From: a virus
Virus record (IMG/VR): IMGVR_UViG_3300036830_000158
Location: 1 to 63,581 of that record
Length of the DNA stretch: 63,581 bases
Strand: one strand, 5' to 3'
In this document: positions 57,326 through 63,581 of the stretch, in pieces
Layout: every line of letters starts with the position of its first letter
Numbering within the stretch: position 1 is the first letter of the stretch
Program-made: the position numbers and the translations under genes
Notes under the pieces: model-generated
Seen by the model: only the letters and a program-made list of their open reading frames with translations
What the model was told of the DNA's origin: nothing
The model's database searches: none

Positions 57326-59339
57326 TCAGTCAACAATAATGCGAATGCGCGGCACAGAGATCCGTTGCTATCCTTCGAAGAGCAAGCAGCGCAAGCTTGC
57401 ACGCTGGTGTGCGCGATCCACCCAGCTCTGGAACCTCATGCTCGATCTGCAAAAGGCCGCCTATAGCGGCGAGAACCGCTGGTCTGGCCTCGCTTGGCGG
57501 CCGATGTGGGCGCAAATCGTTAAGGACGATTATGTCGAGGCTGAGCGCATCTACCGCGACGGCAAGCGGGCCGCAGACAAGACCGTCAAGGGGCTGGTCG
57601 TTCCAGGCAAGATCATCAAGGAGCCAGGTGTCGGGCGCGAGGAAGAACGTGAAGAGCTCAAGGCCAGGTTGAAACAATTGGAGACGGAAAAGAAGAAAAA
57701 AACGCCGGAATTCCAAGCCGTCAAAGACAGCATAAATCGTATCGCGCCCAAACCGGAGCCGGTCGATCCGGCCTATCTCGAAAAGATTTTCTGGCATTGG
57801 CGTCCAAGCGGATTGCCATTGGAGGACGATCTGATGTTCGGCCTGTTCGCCGGCGTCCGGGAAGCGCTGCGCGGCGGCGGATGCCAGCATACCCATCGGC
57901 ATGCGCTGGCATGGTTGACCCGGAAAAAGCTCGCGGGCGACGTGGAGACGATCATCAGCTGGCTGAAGGAGCATGGTGGCGCTTGCGATTGCCAGGTGGT
58001 GGAAACCGCCGCCAAGGCGGCCCAGGAGACCGCCAAGACGAACCGGCCGGGTATTTTCATACCCGTCCTGACGCTGCAAAAGATTATGGCGCGGTTGAAA
58101 CGGGTCAAGCAATCCGAATGGATCGGCGATCTGCCAAGTCATGCCGCCCAGGCAGTCGTCAAGGACCTCGATCGCGCCATCGGCAATATGCTGCGCGAAC
58201 GCGGCAAAGTCGCCCGCGGCGAACCAAGCCGCAAGACCGGATTCCCGCGTCGCAAGCGCGCTGCCGACGGGTCGGTCTATCTGCCGAACACGACAGTGTT
58301 CTGGAATTTCCTGGCCAATGGCGTCAAGTTGCCGAATGGCGTCGGCACGATCTTTTATGAGCCGAAAGCATTGCGCAAGGTGCGGCGGGAGGCCGAAGAG
58401 CGCAAAGAGGAACGGCAATATAAGCAGGGCGCCGAAGTCGGCATGATCGGTGCGCGTATCTGGCGGCGCGGCCGGCAATGGTATCTGTCCGTGCAATGGC
58501 AGAGGCAGATCGAGCAACTGCCGCAGACGGGTCGCACAGCCGGCGTCAAGGTCAATGCGTCGATCCCGATTACTGTCTATGAGGATCGCCGGCCGATCAA
58601 AGAATATCCGATGCCACCCGTCGATGCAAAGTTGGCGGCTGCACACAAGGAAGTCTGCAGGGCGGTTTCCAGAACGCTGGATGTGCAAAAAAAACGCGAA
58701 GAGAAACTCACGCGCCGCAAACGGTGGCAGCGCCAGCGCGCCGCCGACGCCGGCAAGATCATCGCACCGATGGAAGCTGCTCGATTGCGGCGCAGCCGTG
58801 GCTTCCACCAGGCCAAGGACGAGATCGCGCGGCTGGAGAAGATTGACCAGGGAGCGCGCGACGACTTCATCCACGATGCGACAACCAAAATCGTCCGGCT
58901 CTTCGACGCCATCGCGGTGCAGAAAATGGACGTCGCCGGAATGATGAAAGACCGCGATGGCAAATTGGAAAAACGGCATGAACGTCGCCGCAAGCGGCAT
59001 GAAGGCAAGCCACGGCGGCAAGCAGGCCTGAAGATCGCCCGCAAAATGATGCGGCGTGCGGCCATGGCTCGGATCGTCTCGGTGCTGCAATACAAGTTCA
59101 CCGATCTGCGCGGCGAAGACAGTTTCCACGAGATCGACAAGCACGACGCCAATGCCTGTGTTTGCTCACGCTGCGGCACGATCCATCCCGATTGGCAGGA
59201 CGGCCGCAGAATCGTGCGCTGCAACGCCGTGCTGCCCGATGGAAGCACTTGCGGCAACGAGCTCGGGCGCGCCGCCAACGCGGCGCGTGTCAGCAAGCGC
59301 GAGCTGGATGCCCGGAAGAGAAAAGAAACCGCAATGTGA
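57318..59339 (+). CDS. Miniature Cas12/TnpB-like effector with degenerate RuvC site
   Basis: 673 aa from the ATG at 57318, which overlaps the previous stop like the other operon junctions; Met8 is another possible start. The N-terminal about 400 residues are helical and basic with an opening (RGTEIRCYPSKSKQRKLARW) like TnpB and small type V effectors. RuvC-I is GVKVNASIPITV (Lys411 where Asp is catalytic), RuvC-II is DAIAVQKMDVAGM (Gln535 for Glu), and RuvC-III is LGRAANAA (Gly650/Ala652 for Asp). The zinc ribbon is intact: C616/C619 and C635/C645. All three carboxylates are thus replaced, so DNA cutting is unlikely and guide-directed binding is likely. Closest in idea to Cas12m (type V-M), which binds without cutting; exact subtype not assignable by eye. 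Confidence 0.8.
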   Translation: MADQSTIMRMRGTEIRCYPSKSKQRKLARWCARSTQLWNLMLDLQKAAYSGENRWSGLAWRPMWAQIVKDDYVEAERIYRDGKRAADKTVKGLVVPGKIIKEPGVGREEEREELKARLKQLETEKKKKTPEFQAVKDSINRIAPKPEPVDPAYLEKIFWHWRPSGLPLEDDLMFGLFAGVREALRGGGCQHTHRHALAWLTRKKLAGDVETIISWLKEHGGACDCQVVETAAKAAQETAKTNRPGIFIPVLTLQKIMARLKRVKQSEWIGDLPSHAAQAVVKDLDRAIGNMLRERGKVARGEPSRKTGFPRRKRAADGSVYLPNTTVFWNFLANGVKLPNGVGTIFYEPKALRKVRREAEERKEERQYKQGAEVGMIGARIWRRGRQWYLSVQWQRQIEQLPQTGRTAGVKVNASIPITVYEDRRPIKEYPMPPVDAKLAAAHKEVCRAVSRTLDVQKKREEKLTRRKRWQRQRAADAGKIIAPMEAARLRRSRGFHQAKDEIARLEKIDQGARDDFIHDATTKIVRLFDAIAVQKMDVAGMMKDRDGKLEKRHERRRKRHEGKPRRQAGLKIARKMMRRAAMARIVSVLQYKFTDLRGEDSFHEIDKHDANACVCSRCGTIHPDWQDGRRIVRCNAVLPDGSTCGNELGRAANAARVSKRELDARKRKETAM

Positions 59340-59349
59340 GGAAGTTTCA

Positions 59350-59403
59350 ATGTTCGCTGCAATCTCATCGCTATCATCAAGAGCCATTATTGAGCCATCG
59401 TGA
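59350..59403 (+). CDS. 17-aa leader peptide coupled to cas1
   Basis: A strong GAGGAAG site precedes ATG at 59350; the frame MFAAISSLSSRAIIEPS ends at TGA 59401-59403, whose last base is the A of the cas1 ATG (TGATG). Cas1 itself has no good ribosome site, so translation of this peptide probably delivers ribosomes to cas1. Confidence 0.5.
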   Translation: MFAAISSLSSRAIIEPS

Positions 59404-60263
59404 TGCTTCCCGGACGTCTAGGTCTCGACAAGACCCGCATGCCTCACTCCGCGCGTCATGGCCTTCTTTGGCTCGATCGCGGCCGACTCGATGTCGAAGC
59501 CGGCTGCTTGCGCTTCACGACCGCTGGCGGCGCTCTTTCGGCGGGCGACTATCAGGTCCCGCAACAGGCTCTTTCCATGGTGCTGCTGGGGCCAGGATCG
59601 AGCGTCACGCATGATGCGCTCCGGCTGCTGGCCCACCAGGGAACGGGATTGGCCGCGATCGGCGAGGGTGGCGTTCGTCTCTATACCGCGCCGCCGTTGA
59701 TGGCTGCGACCTCGGCGCTGGCCAGGCGCCAGGCGGAACTTTGGGCGCGCCAGATATCGCGGATCGCCGTTGCTCGAAAGATGTATGCGCTTCGCCTCGG
59801 TGAGATCCTGCCGCATCGTGATATCGAAGTTTTGCGGGGCATCGAGGGCTCGCATGTCAAAGAGGCTTACAAGCGAGTCGCCGAAGAGTTCGGCGTCGAA
59901 TGGCGTGGACGGCGATACGACCGTGGCAATCCACAGGCGGCTGACCCGCCGAATCAGGCGATCAACCACGCGTCGAGCGCTGTGGTCGCGGCGGCTTCGA
60001 TAGCGGTTGCCGCGATGGCCGTAATCCCGCAGCTCGGCTTCGTCCACGAAGATTCCTCGCAGGCGTTCGTCCTCGACATTGCCGATCTCTTTCGCGATGA
60101 AGTGACGCTGCGCATCGCCTTTGGAGCGGTCAACGAGGCCAAGAGCAGCCAACGAACGCTTGAGCAACTCGTGCGCCGTCACGCCAATGCGATATTCGCG
60201 AAGACCGACCTCATTCCAACCATGATCGATCGCATCAAGACGCTATTGGAGGCGCCGCCATGA
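59400..60263 (+). CDS. cas1: CRISPR integrase Cas1, type I-E character
   Basis: 287 aa (GTG at 59400, or ATG at 59403). Cas1 inserts new spacers with Cas2. It follows the E. coli Cas1e pattern: ALSMVLLGPGSSVTHDALRL, ARKMYALRLGE, LRGIEGSHVKEAYKRVAEEF, GVEWRGRRYD, then LGFVHEDSSQAFVLDIADLF. Active-site residues are in place: Glu149, His216 and Asp229. It is close to full length, lacking only the Pro-rich tail of E. coli Cas1. The start overlaps the leader peptide, and the stop overlaps cas2 by four bases (ATGA). The catalytic residues argue for an active adaptation module. Confidence 0.92.
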   Translation: MMLPGRLGLDKTRMPHSARHGLLWLDRGRLDVEAGCLRFTTAGGALSAGDYQVPQQALSMVLLGPGSSVTHDALRLLAHQGTGLAAIGEGGVRLYTAPPLMAATSALARRQAELWARQISRIAVARKMYALRLGEILPHRDIEVLRGIEGSHVKEAYKRVAEEFGVEWRGRRYDRGNPQAADPPNQAINHASSAVVAAASIAVAAMAVIPQLGFVHEDSSQAFVLDIADLFRDEVTLRIAFGAVNEAKSSQRTLEQLVRRHANAIFAKTDLIPTMIDRIKTLLEAPP

Positions 60264-60565
60264 GCCTGACCATCGTCATCACACGCGACGTGCAGGATCG
60301 GTATCGCGGCTATCTTCGGTCGGCGATGCTGGAGGTCGACGCTGGCGTTTACGTCAGTTCGCGGCTCAATCGTGACGTGCGCGATAGGTTATGGGATGTA
60401 TTGGCGGAATGGTTCGGCGTGCTGTCGCGCGGTTCTATTGTTATGATCTGGCGCGATCGCGACGCGGCGTCGAATATCGGGATGAAGACGCTAGGCATTC
60501 CGAGACGAGAAATTGCAGATGTTGATGATTTACTCTTGACACGACGTGAATTGTCATCCAAATAA
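60260..60565 (+). CDS. cas2: Cas2, type I-E character
   Basis: 101 aa. Cas2 dimers bridge two Cas1 dimers and hold the incoming spacer. The opening SLTIVITRDVQDRYRGYLRS and the segment LEVDAGVYVSSRLNRDVRDR-LWDVL are the Cas2e (CasE-operon) type, not the general Cas2 family, and IVMIWRDRDAASNIGMKTLG is the second core strand. It is followed directly by the array leader. Confidence 0.92.
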   Translation: MSLTIVITRDVQDRYRGYLRSAMLEVDAGVYVSSRLNRDVRDRLWDVLAEWFGVLSRGSIVMIWRDRDAASNIGMKTLGIPRREIADVDDLLLTRRELSSK

Positions 60566-60819
60566 GCTTCACTGCCTTCGGGTGGTCTAGGGTTTGTCTA
60601 AACCCGACGTTAAGCCCGCCTCGGTCGCTCGCGTGAGGGCGCCGGGGCTGCCGAAGTAAGTCCCGTGTTTCCAGCGGGCCACGGCATCTGAGCGCCCTCT
60701 GTCGGCGGAACCCATCTGGGGTCTACGAGACATGGCGGTGCGGGGGGAACCTTCGCAGGCTTCGGCCGACCGACCGCTCTTTGAAATTGTGGATGGGCGA
60801 CAGCGACTTAGCGGCTAGA
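60566..60819 (+). promoter_or_regulatory. CRISPR leader
   Basis: 254 bases from the cas2 stop to the first repeat. It should contain the array promoter and the integration signals used by Cas1-Cas2. The far end of the array carries the broken repeat, so new spacers enter here. It is G+C-rich and strongly structured (separate entry). A degenerate repeat-like string GGTCGC-TC-GCGTGAGGG occurs at about 60623-60639. Confidence 0.65.
60581..60702 (+). ncRNA. Structured RNA candidate in the leader
   Basis: A hairpin GTC-TA-GGGTTT-GTCT-AAACCC-GAC (60585-60608) is followed by a long-range 8-bp perfect stem GAGGGCGC/GCGCCCTC (60635-60642 with 60692-60699) that encloses TGCCG/CGGCA (60649-60653, 60682-60686) and CCCG/CGGG (60662-60665, 60675-60678). 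The nested helices look like a folded RNA. It could be a tracrRNA/scoutRNA-like partner of the Cas12-like protein or an untranslated leader. No clear anti-repeat was found. Confidence 0.4.
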
Positions 60820-62604
60820 GGTCGCCCCAAGCGTGCGAGGGGAGACGGGGGCTCGGCATCGATGATGCCAGGAAGTTGCAGGTCGCCCCAAGCGTGCGAG
60901 GGGAGACGCAGAAGGGCCCTGAAAAACGCCCTGAAACGGCGGGTCGCCCCAAGCGTGCGAGGGGAGACGAAATTCCAGGAGCGCGTCGGCCTGACAGGCC
61001 CTGGTCGCCCCAAGCGTGCGAGGGGAGACGCCGCCGCGAATTGCGTTCCGCGATTTTCCGCTGGGTCGCCCCAAGCGTGCGAGGGGAGACGGCAGTCAAA
61101 ACCATCGCGGTCCGAGCAGAATTTGGTCGCCCCAAGCGTGCGAGGGGAGACGCCATCTATCCAAATCGGACGGTTGCCCGCTCTCGGTCGCCCCAAGCGT
61201 GCGAGGGGAGACGGCGCCGGAACCGAGCTTCTATTGAGGCCTGTGCGGTCGCCCCAAGCGTGCGAGGGGAGACGGTTTGGAGGCAATCGCCGCGAAAGCA
61301 TCATCCGGGTCGCCCCAAGCGTGCGAGGGGAGACGGGATTTCGATCTGCATGCTGCGGCCGAGGGCATGGTCGCCCCAAGCGTGCGAGGGGAGACGGGGT
61401 TGATTCCGCCCCTGCCCCGCAAAAAATCGGGTCGCCCCAAGCGTGCGAGGGGAGACGTTTTCCGACCGTGACTCTCCTTTAATAGCACCTGGTCGCCCCA
61501 AGCGTGCGAGGGGAGACGCTACGATGCTCGTTTCGGTCGACGTTCCAGGCAGGTCGCCCCAAGCGTGCGAGGGGAGACGCGGTCATGTCATTTTGGGTGC
61601 TGCCAAGCCGGGGGTCGCCCCAAGCGTGCGAGGGGAGACGTTGAATCGTTGGGCGAGCGACGGCCGACTGCCGGGTCGCCCCAAGCGTGCGAGGGGAGAC
61701 GTCGTTATGGCGTTCCATGATTGAGCTGGATCATGGTCGCCCCAAGCGTGCGAGGGGAGACGACATTTTATTGCGTTTTCTTATATGTAGCGTCTGGTCG
61801 CCCCAAGCGTGCGAGGGGAGACGTTGCGCAGAATACATAAGCGCGACCTCTGACCGGGTCGCCCCAAGCGTGCGAGGGGAGACGCCTCAGACGATAGGGT
61901 GTACGCGATGAGCGGCGGGTCGCCCCAAGCGTGCGAGGGGAGACGGCGATTCTGATCGGGATGGACCAGCATATCCTGGGTCGCCCCAAGCGTGCGAGGG
62001 GAGACGAAGTCGAGAGGCGCCTTAGGTTTCGTTGGCCGCGGTCGCCCCAAGCGTGCGAGGGGAGACGTTTCAGACGGCATGACGTGGCTCTGAAGTCACA
62101 GGTCGCCCCAAGCGTGCGAGGGGAGACGTCAAAATCCGCGAGCACGCCGCGTTCCTCGAAAGGTCGCCCCAAGCGTGCGAGGGGAGACGGCGGTCAGCTA
62201 CGAGCCGAGGAAGTGGGAAGCTGGTCGCCCCAAGCGTGCGAGGGGAGACGACTGTATCTTCGTCCTTCACGGCCTGATTTTTCGGTCGCCCCAAGCGTGC
62301 GAGGGGAGACGGTGGTTTGAATGCGAACGTCCGCTCCCCCGGGCGGTCGCCCCAAGCGTGCGAGGGGAGACGTTTCAGACGGCATGACGTGGCTCTGAAG
62401 TCACAGGTCGCCCCAAGCGTGCGAGGGGAGACGGAGGCGATTATCATCCCGCAAACGAGCTTACCTGGTCGCCCCAAGCGTGCGAGGGGAGACGTTTTGT
62501 CGTACTTCGATGCCATGGGGCATGCCGGGTCGCCCCAAGCGTGCGAGGGGAGACGTAGTATAGGGCGGCGATGTCTGTGATGGACATCGGTCGCAGGGGA
62601 GACG
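60820..62604 (+). CRISPR. CRISPR array, 29 full repeats plus one broken repeat, 29 spacers
   Basis: Each repeat is 28 bases beginning GGTCGCCCC and ending GGGGAGACG, with a 10-base loop between the CCCC and GGGG stem arms. Spacers are all 33 bases, and every unit measured is 61 bases, as in type I-E arrays. The repeats are perfect from 60820 to 62555. The last one (62589-62604) lacks 12 internal bases, which marks the leader-distal end. Spacers 21 and 26 (62068 and 62373) are identical. The array sits next to cas1-cas2 and is read in the same direction. Spacer targets cannot be named from this window. Confidence 0.98.
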
Positions 62605-62608
62605 GCCG

Positions 62609-62803
62609 CTATTTGCACAGCGCCTTATAAGCCGCATTGTGTTGCCTGATCTGAGCGATAGTTTCCGCCGTATCGTGGCGAGAATAGGTGATCGGATCGA
62701 TAGCCAGGCAGGTTGTATCAATCACGGAGGTTGGGGTCGTCGTCTGGCAGGCCGCCAACATCAACGGCAGCGCGAGCAGCGCGAGCCTTGGCAATACGCG
62801 CAT
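62609..62803 (-). CDS. Outer-membrane spanin-like lipoprotein (Rz1-like)
   Basis: 64 aa. Signal sequence with lipobox: MRVLPRLALLALPLMLAAC, Cys19 lipidated. The mature peptide has Pro and a few charged residues. Its start lies inside the gene of the helical partner (62718-62930), the classic nested Rz/Rz1 arrangement. It would help fuse the membranes at lysis. It ends 5 bases past the broken repeat of the array. Confidence 0.75.
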   Translation of the reverse strand: MRVLPRLALLALPLMLAACQTTTPTSVIDTTCLAIDPITYSRHDTAETIAQIRQHNAAYKALCK

Positions 62804-62930
62804 TGGTTTCCTTCAGGGCTTCACTGATCGCCAGCGCCTCGCCGGCCTGCAATTGCTGGCGCTGCTGCGCGTATTGCACGAGCGTCAGCGCCAGCTTGAT
62901 CAGTGCGGAGATAACGGTCAGCCAGCTCAT
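62718..62930 (-). CDS. Inner-membrane spanin-like protein (Rz-like)
   Basis: 70 aa. N-terminal hydrophobic helix (LTVISALIKLALTLVQY), then a helical charged region (LAISEALKETNARIAKARAA), and a short acidic C-terminus. It overlaps the Rz1-like gene by 86 bases. Shorter than usual Rz, but both form a plausible spanin pair. Confidence 0.65.
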   Translation of the reverse strand: MSWLTVISALIKLALTLVQYAQQRQQLQAGEALAISEALKETNARIAKARAARAAVDVGGLPDDDPNLRD

Positions 62931-63310
62931 TCAGAACTGGGGATCTGTTCCGGAACCGGGGCGCCCGTATCCGCCGGCGTGCCGGAAACAATCAGCGATG
63001 CGAGCCGATCCTGATTGGCGGTCATGGCGTCGTTGAACGCCTGCAGCTTGGCGATATCGGCGCCTTCGGCCTGAAGCTCCGCGGTGAGCTTGGCCTGGGC
63101 GGTGACATTGGCGTCGATGAACGCCTTGATCGCGTCGATGATCGAGGTTTCGCGAGAAACGGCGTCGCCGATAGCGGCGATGGTTGCGTCTGTGGTCTGG
63201 GTCATTTTACTGAATTCTCCTATCAGGTGTTCGAGCGCGGTCTCGATCCGATCCAGCCGGCGCTCAAGGGCCGGATCGGTCAGGTGACGGATATTGATCG
63301 TGAACCCCAT
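62927..63310 (-). CDS. Coiled-coil phage protein next to spanins
   Basis: 127 aa. The N-terminal 35 residues end in a helix (ALERRLDRIETALEHLIGEF), followed by an Ala-rich helical region (IKAFIDANVTAQAKLTAELQ) and an acidic tail. Met36 (MTQTTDATIA) is another possible start. It overlaps the Rz-like gene by four bases. Similar proteins occur near lysis genes; role unknown. Confidence 0.55.
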   Translation of the reverse strand: MGFTINIRHLTDPALERRLDRIETALEHLIGEFSKMTQTTDATIAAIGDAVSRETSIIDAIKAFIDANVTAQAKLTAELQAEGADIAKLQAFNDAMTANQDRLASLIVSGTPADTGAPVPEQIPSSE

Positions 63311-63581
63311 TATTGGGCTACAGGCGTCACGGGCGGCGTCGCGATGGGCGCTGCCGGAGCAGCGGGCGCCGTCGTGAGGTTCTTGCTGGCGACGATGCGG
63401 CCATAGAACGCCCAGATCGCCAGACCCATCTGAATCAGATTGATGGCCTCAACCGGGCCGTTGGTCTGAATTTGCGTGCCGGTCGCGGCGTCGATGAGGC
63501 CGAATCCGACGGCAATTCCGACCGCCATCTGCAAAATGCTGGCCCAGATCGTTTGTGAGAGATACCAGGGTTTTGTGTCGT
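63310..63581 (-). CDS. Holin-like membrane protein, 3' part (starts in the left-end copy)
   Basis: Continues the frame begun at 138 in the left-end copy, so no start is needed here. It has hydrophobic helices (AVGIAVGFGLIDAATG and AINLIQMGLAIWAFYGRIVA), then an Ala/Pro/Thr-rich tail. It overlaps the next gene by one base. See the entry at 1-138. Confidence 0.65.
   Translation of the reverse strand, partial: DTKPWYLSQTIWASILQMAVGIAVGFGLIDAATGTQIQTNGPVEAINLIQMGLAIWAFYGRIVASKNLTTAPAAPAAPIATPPVTPVAQ
63448..63581. repeat. Terminal direct repeat (right copy)
   Basis: Second copy of positions 1-134, with T in place of C at position 127 of the repeat. Confidence 0.9.

Noticed and set aside
57330-59144. 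604-codon frame opposite the Cas12-like gene
   Set aside because: It mirrors the codon bias of the opposite strand, has no ribosome site and no recognisable domain, whereas the forward frame has RuvC and zinc-ribbon motifs.
57318-59339. Effector as an IS605/IS200 TnpB transposon gene
   Set aside because: No TnpA, no transposon end structures and no omega-RNA-like end. It lies in an operon with cas1, cas2 and an array, and its RuvC site is degenerate.
59418-60182. 254-codon frame opposite cas1
   Set aside because: Shadow; the forward frame holds conserved Cas1 active-site residues.
60566-60819. tracrRNA with an anti-repeat in the leader
   Set aside because: No stretch complementary to the repeat beyond a few bases was found by eye; only the self-folded structure is reported.
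60723-62580. Many open frames on both strands with repeated PKRARGD or PSHAWGD segments
   Set aside because: They are the CRISPR repeat translated in rotating frames, because 61 bases is not a multiple of three.
60820-62604. Self-targeting spacers against this genome
   Set aside because: Reading the 29 spacers against the window by eye gave no match. A full alignment was not possible, so absence is not proven.

Overview
The window is a complete, or nearly complete, temperate bacteriophage genome read as one contig. Positions 1-134 recur at 63448-63581 with one mismatch, so the molecule is either circularly closed (about 63,447 bp unique) or terminally redundant. The virion genes are P22/podovirus-like: large and small terminase, a P22-type portal, gp4-like and gp10-like tail-neck proteins, and DNA-injection proteins. 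The host is probably an alphaproteobacterium, because the phage carries a GcrA-type cell-cycle regulator, the DNA is GC-rich, and short overlapping ATGA/GTGA gene junctions are common. An integrase, an excisionase-like protein and a LexA/CI-like repressor show that it is temperate.

Layout. From 1 to about 42,070 nearly everything is read leftward. In transcription order (right to left) this comprises a Cro-like HTH protein, GcrA, a B12-dependent ribonucleotide reductase, an HTH protein, a PD-(D/E)XK-like nuclease, SSB, a cytosine-5 DNA methyltransferase, a primase-helicase, both terminase subunits, a DUF3800 fusion protein, portal, an ATP-grasp-like protein, a GroES-like protein, scaffold, major capsid, neck and tail proteins, injection proteins, BrnT-BrnA, tail fibres and lysis genes. 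The lysis cassette continues across the contig ends into 62,609-63,581. A small rightward island (6,920-7,708) interrupts this block. An IS1595-type transposase remnant lies beside the small terminase gene, next to a tRNA-like RNA of unclear nature.

From 42,177 to 62,604 the genes are read rightward: the repressor, a recombination cassette (YqaJ/lambda-type exonuclease, RecT, RusA), many small genes, Xis/AlpA-like protein, tyrosine integrase, a glycosyltransferase, and finally a CRISPR-Cas module.

The outstanding feature is 56,427-62,604. It is a tight operon of an XRE HTH protein, a LuxR-type HTH protein, a small membrane protein and a 673-aa miniature Cas12/TnpB-like effector, followed by Cas1 and Cas2 of type I-E character, a structured leader and a strictly periodic array (29 full 28-nt repeats plus a broken terminal one, 33-nt spacers, 61-nt period). 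By eye the effector lacks all three RuvC carboxylates (K, Q and G/A in their places) but keeps its zinc-ribbon cysteines. Cas1 keeps its catalytic residues. The simplest reading is a phage-borne adaptive CRISPR system with a naturally nuclease-dead, DNA-binding effector, perhaps used to silence competing mobile elements or host genes rather than cut them.

Other features of note are three successive intergenic tracts built of 5-nt CGCNN units, a genome-wide set of TGCACA-N3-TGTGCA operators, duplicated ribosome-binding leaders, and many overlapping genes too short for routine annotation.
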